Origin: Alkalinema sp. FACHB-956
GTDB taxonomy: Bacteria > Cyanobacteriota > Cyanobacteriia > Leptolyngbyales > Leptolyngbyaceae
Length of the DNA: 63,458 bases
Direction: 5' to 3'
Assembly: GCF_014697025.1 (NCBI RefSeq)
Contig: NZ_JACJRC010000028.1
Span: 1 to 63,458, forward strand
Shown here: piece by piece, positions 1 to 8,824 of the stretch
Numbering within the stretch: position 1 is the first letter of the stretch
How the letters are laid out: the number at the start of each line of letters is the position of its first letter
Made by a program: the position numbers and the translations under genes
Notes under the pieces: generated by a model
Databases searched by the model: none
Seen by the model: only the letters and a program-made list of their open reading frames with translations
Told to the model about the DNA's origin: nothing

Positions 1-82
1 ATCCCCCTAAATCCCCCTTAAAAAGGGGGGCTTTGAAAGAATTTGACTAAATCCCCCCCTTTTTAAGGGGGGCTAGGGGGGA
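1..82. repeat. C/G-run inverted repeat at the left edge
   Basis: Two hairpin-forming palindromes of the type CCCCCTT-loop-AAGGGGG sit side by side (about 11-32 and 53-73), with further C-runs at the start and a G-run near 75-81. Palindromes of this composition are widespread intergenic repeats in cyanobacterial genomes. No ORF is associated. The left flank lies outside the window, so the element may be longer. Confidence 0.6.
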
Positions 83-249
83 TCGGATCTGTAGCATTGA
101 TAAATCAATTTGGTATTAGCTTCAAATTAGCATTGATTTTCTTTTCGAATATACAATATTTATAATCAATTTAATATATAGAGTGTATCAACCAACTTAC
201 AATCACATCATCAATTATTTTTCACATCACTGAATAACCGTCGAAATAT

Positions 250-1053
250 ATGCGTCGTGATGCCATTTTTTATAAGTTGTTTCAGCAAGCTCCCAGCTTG
301 ATCTTCGAGCTATTGGAAGCTACACCAGCAAATACCGATGGTCTTCGACCGACTATGGGCGATCGCTATCGATTTGAGTCAGTGGCAGTTAAGGAAACGA
401 CCTTTACAATTGATGGAGTATTTTTACCACCGGAGGATGAAACAGCGGGTGTTATCTATTTTGCAGAAGTGCAGATGCAGAAGGATGAACGGCTCTACGA
501 ACGAATGTTTACAGAGTCCTTGGCCTACTTTTATCGAAATCGGGATCATTTCTCAGATTGGCAAGCAGTAGCAATTTATCCGTCTCGATCGATGGAGCAG
601 TCCGAATCCTATCCCTATCGAGCCTTGTTGAAGAGTGATCAAGTCCATCGGATTTATTTGAATGAGTTGGGAGCGATTGAGGAGTTACCGTTGGGGGTAG
701 CCGCAATGGTGCTGACGATCGAAGATAAAGCAACTGCACCAGACAAAGCGAGGCTGTTACTCCAGCGGGTAGATCAGGAGCTTACGAACTTGCCTGTAAA
801 GCAAGGCATAATGGAGATGGTAAGCACGATTATTGCTTATATGTTTACAACGTTATCCAGACAGGAGATAGATGAGATGCTAGGAATTAAGATGGAAGAC
901 ATCAGAGTATTTCGGGAAGCCAAGGAAGAAAAAGCCCAAGAGATTGCCCTCAACATGCTGAAGGATAATTTCCCCTTGGAGCAAGTCGCACGTCTTACTG
1001 GATTGACGATCGAGCAAGTCCAATCCCTACAATCTCAGATTAAACAAAATTAG
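250..1053 (+). CDS. Rpn/DUF2887 family PD-(D/E)XK nuclease-like protein
   Basis: A 267-residue protein of the DUF2887 (Rpn/transposase-like) type common in cyanobacteria. The N-terminal half carries a PD-(D/E)XK-like signature: an Asp in TIDGVF (about residue 55), then AEVQMQKDERLYERMF, where the E-x-Q pair resembles the nuclease active site. The C-terminus has a short helical region ending in a helix-turn-helix-like stretch (LEQVARLTGLTIEQVQSL) typical of the family. Related Rpn proteins cut DNA and promote recombination, but activity of this subfamily is inferred only. It stands alone downstream of the palindromic repeat and an AT-rich spacer. The ATG at 250 gives the usual MRRDAIFYKLF start. 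Confidence 0.85.
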   Translation: MRRDAIFYKLFQQAPSLIFELLEATPANTDGLRPTMGDRYRFESVAVKETTFTIDGVFLPPEDETAGVIYFAEVQMQKDERLYERMFTESLAYFYRNRDHFSDWQAVAIYPSRSMEQSESYPYRALLKSDQVHRIYLNELGAIEELPLGVAAMVLTIEDKATAPDKARLLLQRVDQELTNLPVKQGIMEMVSTIIAYMFTTLSRQEIDEMLGIKMEDIRVFREAKEEKAQEIALNMLKDNFPLEQVARLTGLTIEQVQSLQSQIKQN

Positions 1054-1144
1054 GGCACGATTCCCTCGCAAGTGCAAGCCCCCGGTGATTCGACACAGCA
1101 AGATGGTCAGTGCTGCACACCACTCTCCTATCAATATCCGATTG

Positions 1145-1684
1145 CTATCGAATAAATGGAATCGCCAACGGATAGCGCGTTGGTTCCCCTCGCCAAGCCC
1201 GCACCATCCCAATCACACTAAACATCCCATTCCAAATTACCAAAACTCCAACCACTAAAGGAATCAACCAACTTACCCAATCCCGATCGACCGCCCCACC
1301 CCCCGCACGATCGTAGCTTGCCACCAGCACTAGCGCGAACACTAGATAGAGCAAACTTGACAACTGAAAATTAAACGCTGATTGACTACTTTTATGCAGC
1401 AATCCATGGGCCTTCCGACAACCTGAGCAAATCACCAGCGGCATTGACAAACAGAATCCCTGGGATAATACCACCAACACCACCAGCCACACCGTCACCG
1501 CAAAACTGGGGGAATATCCTCCATCCGTCGCCAATGACAAACTCGCCATAAACATAATCTGCGTTAATTGCCATTGCATCCCCATCCCCGCCAACCCGAT
1601 CGCCAACGGCATCCACAGCAGCGTCACCCCATGGCACAACAGGGCACGGAAGCGAATCGATCGATCGGGCATTTCACGCAGCAT
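1145..1684 (-). CDS. DUF4870-type small membrane protein
   Basis: A hydrophobic protein with about four membrane segments. It shows the DUF4870 pattern: a first helix after RALLCHGVTLLWMP, a central HKSSQSAFNFQLS stretch between two helices, and a short C-terminal tail after the last helix. The Ser/Ala-FNFQ motif following a polar loop is characteristic of this Tic20-like family. The frame stays open to 1825, but that start would overlap the divergent helicase start and add a polar extension atypical of the family. I therefore prefer the ATG at 1684 (180 aa) or 1672 (176 aa). Function is unknown; location is probably the plasma membrane. Confidence 0.7.
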   Translation of the reverse strand: MLREMPDRSIRFRALLCHGVTLLWMPLAIGLAGMGMQWQLTQIMFMASLSLATDGGYSPSFAVTVWLVVLVVLSQGFCLSMPLVICSGCRKAHGLLHKSSQSAFNFQLSSLLYLVFALVLVASYDRAGGGAVDRDWVSWLIPLVVGVLVIWNGMFSVIGMVRAWRGEPTRYPLAIPFIR

Positions 1685-1823
1685 TTCAACACCAAACTCC
1701 TCGCAACAATTCCCAGCCCCAATAATCTCCTCCCCAAAACCCGCGCCAGGAATCCAGACCCAGGCAGGTTTGAGAGAATAGGCCAAGCCGCTATAATGCC
1801 AAAGGATGCTCTCTGGCTGCGAC

Positions 1824-3317
1824 ATGCCTCGGATTCCTAATTTAACCTACGATCGCGGAACTTTGATTCTCCATCCCCCCCCTCGGGGCAAAGCCTGGGT
1901 AGAATTTGCCACCTGGGACGATCGCATTGAAAAATTTCGCATTCCGGCCATGCAGTACCGCGACCTCATCCTCGCCCTGCGCCGCGAAGGCACCGAAGTC
2001 AACGACCACGCCCGCGCCTACCAAGAACTCGACCTCCTGCCCAGCTTCCAGCGATCGCCCTATCCCCACCAAACCGAAGCCCTCGAAGCTTGGAAAGCCC
2101 AGGGCAAAGCCGGAGTTGTTGTTCTGCCCACCGCAGCCGGCAAAACCTATTTGGCGCAAATGGCCATGGAAGCCACCCAACGCAGTACGCTGATCATGGT
2201 ACCGACGCTGGATTTGATGCACCAATGGTATGCCCATTTGCTAGCCGCCTTTCCCGACGTAGAAATTGGTCTATTGGGAGGGGGTTCCCGCGATCGCACC
2301 CCCATCCTCGTCTCTACCTACGACAGCGCCGCCATCCACGCAGAAACCTTGGGCAATCAGTACGCCCTGCTGATTTTTGATGAATGCCACCACTTACCGA
2401 CGGATTTCAGCCGAGTTGTGGCCGAATATTCGATCGCGCCCTTTCGGTTGGGACTTTCTGCAACGCCGGAACGCAGCGACGGCAAACACGAAGATTTAAA
2501 AATTCTCGTGGGAGAAGAAGTCTATCGCAAAACCGCCGAGGAACTGTCCGGCACAACGCTGGCGAACTACGAACTGGTGCAAATCCGAGTCACCCTCTCC
2601 CAAAAAGAACGCGATCGCTACGATGAACTCATCCAAATCCGCAACGAATTTCTTCAGCAATCCAAAATTATTCTAGGCAGTTTGCAGGGTTGGCAGCGTT
2701 TTGTCCAAGCCAGTGCCCGATCGAAGGCCGGACGCCGCGCCATGCTCGCCCACCGGGAAGCGAGATCGATCGCCTTTGGCACTGAAGGAAAACTACGGGT
2801 CTTGGGGGATCTCCTAGCCAATCATTCCCCCGATCGCACCTTAATTTTCACCGACGACAATGCAACGGTGTATCGCATTTCCCAGGACTTTTTAATTCCC
2901 GCCATCACCCACCAAACCCCCGTCAAAGAACGCCATGATATTTTGCAGAAATTCAAAGCGGGGGACTACCGCACCTTAGTCGCATCGCGGGTGTTGAATG
3001 AAGGGGTAGACGTACCGGAAGCCAGTGTGGCGATCGTGCTGTCTGGAACCGGATCAACGCGGGAACATATTCAGCGCTTGGGCCGGATTTTGCGCAAGGG
3101 CAACGATCCCAGCAAAATGGCCACGCTGTACGAAGTGATTGCCGAAGATACCAGTGAAGAAGGGGTTTCCAAACGCCGCTATGGGAATCAGGAAACGGTG
3201 AAGAAACCCACCCAGTTAAAAGCCGTCCCCGACCAACCCCTACCGGGTAAATCCAAATATCCCAATGCCCGTCCCCGCGTGCCCAAAGCCGCTGAATCCT
3301 TGGGAGATTGGGAATAG
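1824..3317 (+). CDS. XPB-like DEAD/DEAH-box helicase
   Basis: An SF2 helicase of 497 aa from the ATG at 1824; an in-frame ATG at 1806 adds six residues. It has an N-terminal region before the ATPase core, Walker A PTAAGKT, DECHH as motif II, SATPER as motif III, and a C-terminal RecA domain with SRVLNEGVDVPEA and QRLGRILRKG (motifs V and VI). The layout resembles archaeal/bacterial XPB (RAD25)-type helicases used in nucleotide excision repair. In many bacteria XPB sits next to a Bax1/DUF790 nuclease, which is not seen here. The Lys/Pro-rich C-terminal tail is probably disordered. Confidence 0.88.
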   Translation: MPRIPNLTYDRGTLILHPPPRGKAWVEFATWDDRIEKFRIPAMQYRDLILALRREGTEVNDHARAYQELDLLPSFQRSPYPHQTEALEAWKAQGKAGVVVLPTAAGKTYLAQMAMEATQRSTLIMVPTLDLMHQWYAHLLAAFPDVEIGLLGGGSRDRTPILVSTYDSAAIHAETLGNQYALLIFDECHHLPTDFSRVVAEYSIAPFRLGLSATPERSDGKHEDLKILVGEEVYRKTAEELSGTTLANYELVQIRVTLSQKERDRYDELIQIRNEFLQQSKIILGSLQGWQRFVQASARSKAGRRAMLAHREARSIAFGTEGKLRVLGDLLANHSPDRTLIFTDDNATVYRISQDFLIPAITHQTPVKERHDILQKFKAGDYRTLVASRVLNEGVDVPEASVAIVLSGTGSTREHIQRLGRILRKGNDPSKMATLYEVIAEDTSEEGVSKRRYGNQETVKKPTQLKAVPDQPLPGKSKYPNARPRVPKAAESLGDWE

Positions 3318-3368
3318 GTAAGATGGATCAATCCTACAGAGCCGACGCAATTACAAATCAATGAGGTA

Positions 3369-4151
3369 TTAAGCCTTACTCCTTTTCGGAAAAGCCAGAT
3401 AAGTCCGGAGCAACTGTAAAGCAAACAGGAAGAGAAACGCAGGATTATTAATTAAATAACGCTTCCACAGGCGCTGCGGCTCTGCCCCTAGGCGATAGAG
3501 CCATTCCAAACTCAACGCCATCATCCAGCGGGGCGCTTGCGACACTTCTCCGCTATGGAAACGAAAGGCCGCCCCCACTCCAATCATCACCGCAGGTAGA
3601 CGATCGACCTGACAAGCCATCCATCGTTCCTGCTTCGGACACCCCAGCCCCACAAACACGATCGCGGCTCCCGAAGCTTGAATGCGATCGCAATCGGCCT
3701 GTTCTTCCGCTGCGGTCAACGGGCGAAAAGGCGGTGCATAGGTTCCCGCGATCGGTAGCGTTGGAAATTGTGCCTGCAAGTTCGTGGTTAACTTCTGTAG
3801 AGTCGCTTCCGAACCACCGTAGAAGTAGATCGGAATCTGCTGTTGCGCCGCCCGATCGCACAAAGCCAACATCAAGTCGGGGCCATAGACACGGGTTTGG
3901 CAACGCTGCCCCAGCAACCTTAAGGCCAATACTAGCGGCATTCCATCCGGTGTCACTAAGGCTGCATGATTGACAATCCTTTGATAGGACTTTTGCCAAT
4001 AGGCCGTCATCACCACATGGACATTCGCCGCAATCACATAGCACGATCGCCGATCGCGCGCCCAATCCAGGATGCGATCGCAGGCATCGGGATAACTGGT
4101 GCAATCAATGCGGCTACCTAGAATGGGATGGGAGGCTTTGTTCATGGACAT
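3369..4151 (-). CDS. WecG/TagA/CpsF family glycosyltransferase
   Basis: A 260-residue GT26 family enzyme that transfers a sugar from a nucleotide sugar to a lipid-linked acceptor in exopolysaccharide or teichoic-acid-like synthesis. Family signatures are VTPDGMPLVLALRLLG, then RVYGPDLMLALCD, FYGGSEAT, and VGLGCPKQERWM near the middle. A hydrophobic/amphipathic C-terminus could associate with the membrane. It overlaps the upstream GT2 gene by one base in a TAATG arrangement, so the two are probably co-translated. An alternative in-frame ATG lies two codons downstream. Confidence 0.9.
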   Translation of the reverse strand: MSMNKASHPILGSRIDCTSYPDACDRILDWARDRRSCYVIAANVHVVMTAYWQKSYQRIVNHAALVTPDGMPLVLALRLLGQRCQTRVYGPDLMLALCDRAAQQQIPIYFYGGSEATLQKLTTNLQAQFPTLPIAGTYAPPFRPLTAAEEQADCDRIQASGAAIVFVGLGCPKQERWMACQVDRLPAVMIGVGAAFRFHSGEVSQAPRWMMALSLEWLYRLGAEPQRLWKRYLINNPAFLFLFALQLLRTYLAFPKRSKA

Positions 4152-4942
4152 TAGGATTGGGGCGATCGGGAAGCGTGAGTGGGTGCCACGGATGGAATTT
4201 CAATTTTACGAGCCGCATACTTACGCACCAAACGCCACCCAAAACGCAGGAGATGGAACAGGCCACCATGCTGCCAAACCACCTGAATCATTTCCTGGAG
4301 TCGGCGTTTATTGCCCGTTGTGGTCAGATTATCGCCGGTAATCCGATACCCCGCAAGGACGATCGGAACTCGCACAAAATCGTAGCGTTTGGAAATCCGA
4401 ATCCAATAATCCCAGTCAAACACGTAGCGATACTGGGTGGCTAACAGTCCGGTGCTTTCCACCACTTCCCGCCGCAAAAAGGTGGCAGGTTGGGTAATAA
4501 AGTCGTGGGATAGTAACTGTTTCCGAGAATAGTTACGAATGTTGGTAACAGGTTTTAGCACGCGATCGTTCGCGTCAATGTAAACCGCTTCCCCATAGAT
4601 TGCCATAACCTGGGGATGCTGCTGGAAGTATTCGGCCACCTGCGCTAAGACCTGATCTAAATAAACATCATCCGCATTGAGCCAAGCGTAAATTTCACCC
4701 CTTCCCTTTTGCCAGCCTTGGTTGATGGCATCGGCCTGTCCCCGATCGTGGTAGCGCTGGACTTGGACGTGAGGATGCTGGGCATAGCGATCGAGGATCT
4801 CCGCCGTTCCATCGTCGGAAAAGTTATCCAGCACCAGATACTCCACCTCGATCGCTGGATGTTGTTGAGCCAACACACTTTGAATCGTGCGTTCAAGATA
4901 AGCTCCTTTGTTGTAAGAAGGAGTCACGATCGTAAACTTCAT
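4151..4942 (-). CDS. Family 2 glycosyltransferase
   Basis: A 263-residue GT-A fold transferase. The N-terminus is the standard FTIVTPSYNKGAYLERTI, followed by the nucleotide-sugar region EYLVLDNFSDDGT and the metal-binding motif LNADDVYL near residue 90. The second half holds the acceptor region (FDWDYWIRISKRYDFV). No membrane helices are evident, so it should act at the cytoplasmic face. It overlaps the WecG-type gene by one base and probably forms a two-gene polysaccharide-assembly operon with it. The sugar donor cannot be predicted from sequence. Confidence 0.9.
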   Translation of the reverse strand: MKFTIVTPSYNKGAYLERTIQSVLAQQHPAIEVEYLVLDNFSDDGTAEILDRYAQHPHVQVQRYHDRGQADAINQGWQKGRGEIYAWLNADDVYLDQVLAQVAEYFQQHPQVMAIYGEAVYIDANDRVLKPVTNIRNYSRKQLLSHDFITQPATFLRREVVESTGLLATQYRYVFDWDYWIRISKRYDFVRVPIVLAGYRITGDNLTTTGNKRRLQEMIQVVWQHGGLFHLLRFGWRLVRKYAARKIEIPSVAPTHASRSPQS

Positions 4943-5026
4943 GGCAAAACGCGCCTCGAAGGAACGGGGACTCCCTTATGCTACCCACGATCGTCCAAAT
5001 CGCTCGATCCCGACGTGCAGATGCTG

Positions 5027-5071
5027 AGATTGCAACGCGCAAATACAACACTCAGATTGCAACGCGCAAAT
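5027..5071. repeat. Direct repeat, 18 bp, period 27
   Basis: An 18-bp unit (agattgcaacgcgcaaat) occurs at 5027-5044 and exactly again at 5054-5071. Degenerate pieces continue to about 5100. It lies between the GT2 start and the 3' end of the PBP2 gene. Confidence 0.8.
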
Positions 5072-5109
5072 TACAAGCGCAAATTATAACGCCCAGATTG
5101 CATGTCCCC

Positions 5110-6924
5110 CTAGGATTGCGGTTTCGGCTGAGGTTTGGGTTTCGCAGGCGGACCAAAGTACGCTTTATAGACTTCATGGGCGATCGGAACTGCCGATTCC
5201 GCACCAAAGCCGCCATTTTCCACCACCACCGCTACGGCAATTTGGGGATCATTCAGCGGCCCATAGCCGACATACAACGCATTGTCCGCACCACCGGGAA
5301 CTTCAGCAGTCCCCGTCTTCCCAGCAGTGGGCGGAATCGAGCCGTCACTGAGGCGACGGGCTGTTCCTTCTTTCACCACTGCGACTAAGCCTTCCCGAAT
5401 TGTGTCGATCGTACTTTTCGTCAGCCCCGTTTCCTCCGGTTGCATCTCCGGCGTTCCCGTTTGGCCCATGAGTAAGTGGGGTTTAACCTGCTTGCCCCCA
5501 TTGGCAATACTGCTGATCATCACCGCCATTTCCAACGGCGTCACCTGCACCAGCCCTTGCCCGATCGCCATGGTCACGGTATCACCGGCGTACCAGGGTT
5601 CCTTGTATAGCTTTTCCTTGGTTTCTGGCGTGGGAATGAGTCCCTGAGATCCACCGTCTAAATTAATTTGGGTTTCCCCAATGCCCATGCGATGGCCCCA
5701 TTTGCTAATTTCCTGGGGGCCAACCGCTAGACCAATTTGGTAGAAGAAGGTGTTACTGCTAAAGGCCAGGGCATCCCGGAACCCGATCGCGCCATACCCA
5801 CCACCACCATGCTCATGGAACAGAACGCCGCCAACACTGATGGCTCCCGAAGTCATCACCGTCGAATCTGGGGCAAACTTACCCGATTGTAAAGCTGCCG
5901 CCGTAGACACAATTTTGAACGTACTGGCAGGCGGATAGCCCTGTAAGGCACGATTTAAAAAGGGATTGTCCTGGGATTGCAGTTGATTCCATTCCCGATC
6001 GGTCATTTTGCGGGTGAACAGGTTGGGATCAAAGGTCGGGCCGCTGGCCATGGCCAACACTTCCCCGGTTTTCACGTTGAGCACCACCGCCGCCCCCCGA
6101 CGATTTGCCAAGGTTTTTTCCGCCGCTTGTTGCAGTCGGATATCTAAAGTGAGTTGTAAGGGCTGTCCACCGATCGGTTTCTGGATGCCCAACATTTGCA
6201 ATTCTTTACCTGTTGCATCAACTTCAATTAAGCGACTGCCCCAGCGACCCCGCAACTGTTCATCGGCAATTCGTTCCAGCCCCATCTGTCCCACAATCAT
6301 TCCCATGGGTAGATCGGGATGCCGTTTCAGATCTTCAGCGGTGGCTTCTCCGATATATCCCAGGATGTGAGCCGCCAGGGATCCGTTGGGATATTGCCGA
6401 TTGGATTCCGGTTGAATTTCCAATCCCCGAATGGGATCGCCTTCTGCTAACGCGATAAATGCCTGTGGTGTTAAGTCCCGTGTAATACGCACAGGAATCG
6501 CTGATTGAAATCCTGCTTTCTCTAATTGGTTTAAGATTTGTTGCGGGGGTAGCTTGAGAATCTTGCCCAGCCGTTCAACCGATGCTTTCCACCCCTCCGG
6601 GGACTGCTCCCGAGGATAGAGGTACACTGCCCGCGCCAGTTGGTTCGCCGCTAACGGTTTGCCATTGCGATCGAAGATATTGCCGCGATCGGAAACCAGG
6701 GGAATGGGCCGCACCCGGTTATGGTCTGCCAAGGCACGATTATATTGCCCCTGCACCAGTTGGATTTGGGCCAACCGAAATGCTGGAATACTAAACAAAA
6801 CTGTGACCGCCAGAAAGAGAAAGCCCACTCTCTCTGTGCGGGGCAAACGGCTTTTGATTTGCAGTCGATAATTGGAGAAGCTCTGGTAGATTTTTTTCTG
6901 AGTCGATCGCAGCCCAATGCTCAT
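5110..6924 (-). CDS. mrdA: Penicillin-binding protein 2, elongasome transpeptidase
   Basis: A class B PBP of 604 aa that crosslinks peptidoglycan during cell elongation with RodA and MreB-type partners. It has one N-terminal membrane anchor (about residues 34-53), the PBP dimerisation domain with LVSDRGNIFDRNG, then the transpeptidase domain with STFK (catalytic Ser about 334), SSN (about 389-391) and KTGT (about 536). The Pro/Lys-rich tail is short. I chose the ATG at 6924, preceded by a G-rich GGGGGAAAG, over the one at 6945. The gene is monocistronic here, and no rodA lies adjacent. Confidence 0.93.
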   Translation of the reverse strand: MSIGLRSTQKKIYQSFSNYRLQIKSRLPRTERVGFLFLAVTVLFSIPAFRLAQIQLVQGQYNRALADHNRVRPIPLVSDRGNIFDRNGKPLAANQLARAVYLYPREQSPEGWKASVERLGKILKLPPQQILNQLEKAGFQSAIPVRITRDLTPQAFIALAEGDPIRGLEIQPESNRQYPNGSLAAHILGYIGEATAEDLKRHPDLPMGMIVGQMGLERIADEQLRGRWGSRLIEVDATGKELQMLGIQKPIGGQPLQLTLDIRLQQAAEKTLANRRGAAVVLNVKTGEVLAMASGPTFDPNLFTRKMTDREWNQLQSQDNPFLNRALQGYPPASTFKIVSTAAALQSGKFAPDSTVMTSGAISVGGVLFHEHGGGGYGAIGFRDALAFSSNTFFYQIGLAVGPQEISKWGHRMGIGETQINLDGGSQGLIPTPETKEKLYKEPWYAGDTVTMAIGQGLVQVTPLEMAVMISSIANGGKQVKPHLLMGQTGTPEMQPEETGLTKSTIDTIREGLVAVVKEGTARRLSDGSIPPTAGKTGTAEVPGGADNALYVGYGPLNDPQIAVAVVVENGGFGAESAVPIAHEVYKAYFGPPAKPKPQPKPQS

Positions 6925-7229
6925 CTTTCCCCCGATGATGCTCAAATCCTAGAAAACTGAACGGGATTGTGTCGCCAAGAAAGTTCACAGGCTAAACGTC
7001 GGCTAGACAGGGCTGTCTACCGATCGTTTTTTTCTGTAGGAAGCTGATCCTTAATGCACTGTTCACCCGACGAATTTGGACATCCGGACAGTTGGGAAAG
7101 GGAAGAGATAATCACTCTGGCGTCATGAAGTCTCTGCGGTTCCAGCGTGACTCAAAGGGTGATCCAAAAAATGGGATCTGGTTGTAGGACGGCTAGATTT
7201 TTGCTGACTGGGAACCCCAGGTTTTAATT

Positions 7230-7592
7230 TTACGTCGTTGCTTCTAAAACTTCCTGTACTACAAGCAACGAATTGCTCAATTGAGTTAAAAGAAGGGAAC
7301 CATGGGAGAGATCCTGCTGCCGCGCCTGCCGTTCCAGTTCTGTCGCCGCCTGCCACATTGCCCGCAGCCCAACATTGCCACTTGCCCCTTTGATTTGGTG
7401 GGCCAGGTACTGCAAGGTATGGCAGTCCCGATCGGCTAGCGCAGATTCAGCCAACTGGATACGGGTTTTGGTTTCAACAAAAAAGATCTTCAGGAGTTCT
7501 AATTCAAATTCAGCATTACCATCAGACAGCTTATGCAACTGTTTCCAATCAATGTCCACAGTAGAGACTCGAGATGACAGGGAAGATTTCAT
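7230..7592 (-). CDS. Stand-alone HPt (histidine phosphotransfer) protein
   Basis: A 120-residue single-domain phosphotransfer protein. The HPt signature YLAHQIKGASGNVG places the phosphorylated His at about residue 65, followed by the expected K-G-x-(A/S)-x-x-(V/L)-G. The flanking helices predict a four-helix bundle. Such proteins relay phosphate between hybrid kinases and response regulators. No kinase or receiver gene is adjacent, so partners are unknown. The ATG at 7592 is preferred to an upstream in-frame TTG at 7607. Confidence 0.9.
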   Translation of the reverse strand: MKSSLSSRVSTVDIDWKQLHKLSDGNAEFELELLKIFFVETKTRIQLAESALADRDCHTLQYLAHQIKGASGNVGLRAMWQAATELERQARQQDLSHGSLLLTQLSNSLLVVQEVLEATT

Positions 7593-7689
7593 AGAATGCA
7601 AAAACAAAGGCCAAAACAGATTGGAGAGACGGGATCAGCTCGCAGCCTGAACTAACGATGGCCAAGGCGTCCTCTTCAGTGTGCCCAGG

Positions 7690-7848
7690 CTATCGTCCAA
7701 AACACCAAAGGCCCAGGAGAAGAATGGGCAACCAACCGAATCCACCCAGATTGAGGAGATGGGTAACGCCTTGGAGCGATTGGAGACAGACTAGTTCAAC
7801 CAACTTGCCAAACAGGAGGGCCAGGACAATTAAAACTATCAGGGGCAT
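7690..7848 (-). CDS. Candidate 52-aa small membrane protein
   Basis: Reading the minus strand from the ATG at 7848 to the TAG at 7690 gives 52 codons with two strongly hydrophobic stretches. These are about residues 2-14 (PLIVLIVLALLF) and 38-50 (GWLPILLLGLWCF), joined by a short polar/Gly-rich loop. The protein ends in FGR. There is no clear Shine-Dalgarno sequence and I recognise no family. The hydrophobic, Leu-rich composition argues for a real micro-protein, but an ORF this short can arise by chance. Confidence 0.35.
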   Translation of the reverse strand: MPLIVLIVLALLFGKLVELVCLQSLQGVTHLLNLGGFGWLPILLLGLWCFGR

Positions 7849-7964
7849 GGTGGGGACTCGGTGTAGATATCCTCCGGATGTTCGGAGTTATCGGTTGTTT
7901 AGAATCGATCGTAGAAGAATTGTCAGGAAGACGAGTGCCGATGCATAAGTGATTCTATTGTAGA

Positions 7965-8028
7965 AATAACCCAGTCTAGAAATCACTCAGTCTAGAGATA
8001 ACCCAGTCTAGAAATAACCCAGTCTAGA
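7965..8028. repeat. Tandem repeat, 4 x 16 bp
   Basis: Four consecutive 16-bp units of the form aataacccagtctaga occur at 7965-7980, 7981-7996, 7997-8012 and 8013-8028. Copies 1 and 4 are identical; copy 3 has one change and copy 2 has two. The array lies upstream of the secreted-protein gene at 8230. Confidence 0.92.
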
Positions 8029-8086
8029 GATCCCCAACGTTTGCGTCGTTACCCTTCCAACTCATTCCACTCTCTCAATCAGGGCA

Positions 8087-8143
8087 ACTGAGCTAGGACA
8101 CACAAACTGAGCTAGGACACACAAACTGAGCTAGGACACACAA
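8087..8143. repeat. Tandem repeat, 3 x 19 bp
   Basis: Three exact copies of a 19-bp unit (actgagctaggacacacaa) lie at 8087-8105, 8106-8124 and 8125-8143. They are 59 bases downstream of the 16-bp array but unrelated to it. The array ends about 85 bases before the ATG at 8230, so it may fall in the promoter or leader of that gene. Confidence 0.95.
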
Positions 8144-8229
8144 TCAGTCAGGGCAAAACGGTCAAGATTTTTTCAAGCATTCCATTCTGTCACTTTACTT
8201 TTTCGAAACATCAAGGCACGAGGTTTACC

Positions 8230-8742
8230 ATGGCAGGCGCTCTTAGAGTTCTTTTGAATTCAGTTGTTAGTCTGATTAGCCCAGTCATTGGTTCAGGGAT
8301 TGGATTAATGGGCCTATTGCTCTTGAGTAGCGGGCCAAGTCTGGCGCAATCATCCAATTTTGGCAGTTTTGAATTAACCAGTGGCAGTCAATCTGTCTCT
8401 GTCACGGGTAGCACCGGCGGCACCACCTCCCTCCCGGCCATTACCAGTGATGTCGATCGCGATCGCAACAAGTGTTTAGGGTTTGGCGATCCGAAACCGG
8501 ATCATGTGATGACGTTGAAGCAGGGGTTTTCCCAACTCACCCTCAAGGTGGAGAGTGGTCAGGACACCACCTTAATTATCGTGGGGCCGGGGGGAGTCAC
8601 CCGTTGTGGGGATGATACTGGCAATAAAAAGGATGCCAGCATTACCGATAGTGATTGGGCCGCAGGAACCTATCAAATTTGGGTGGGTTCGATGGAACCG
8701 GGAATGCGCAGTAATTATCGCCTTTCGGTACAAGGGAAATAG
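8230..8742 (+). CDS. Secreted protein of unknown function
   Basis: A 170-residue exported protein. The N-terminus is a signal peptide with a hydrophobic core around residues 20-33 and a likely cleavage after SLAQ (about residue 40). The mature part is Ser/Thr/Gly-rich. It contains two Cys (KCLGFG and RCGDD) that could form a disulfide, and it ends in a beta-sandwich-like pattern (GTYQIWVG, NYRLSVQG) reminiscent of pre-peptidase C-terminal (PPC)-type domains. The pattern match is weak, and I do not recognise a function. It is followed 82 bases later by the methyltransferase gene. Confidence 0.75.
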   Translation: MAGALRVLLNSVVSLISPVIGSGIGLMGLLLLSSGPSLAQSSNFGSFELTSGSQSVSVTGSTGGTTSLPAITSDVDRDRNKCLGFGDPKPDHVMTLKQGFSQLTLKVESGQDTTLIIVGPGGVTRCGDDTGNKKDASITDSDWAAGTYQIWVGSMEPGMRSNYRLSVQGK

Positions 8743-8824
8743 CTGAGGAACATGACCGAGGGCAGTAACCCTTGCGATCTTTGCGATAATGGGGGCGTTA
8801 ATCAAACGTTCTTGAATTCCAACT

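Larger units (their letters stand above)
7593..8229. other. Spacer with a small ORF and two tandem arrays
   Basis: About 640 bases between the divergent HPt and secreted-protein genes. It holds one candidate small membrane-protein ORF on the minus strand (7690-7848) and two short tandem arrays (7965-8028 and 8087-8143). The plus-strand ORF of 96 codons here is Arg/Pro-rich and looks like a shadow of the minus-strand small ORF. Confidence 0.6.

Noticed and set aside
7658-7948. 96-codon plus-strand ORF
   Set aside because: Arg/Pro/Thr-rich with no family pattern; it is antisense to a more plausible hydrophobic ORF and overlaps the start of a tandem-repeat spacer.
7965-8143. CRISPR-like array
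   Set aside because: The repeats are directly adjacent without unique spacers and there are no cas genes in the window.
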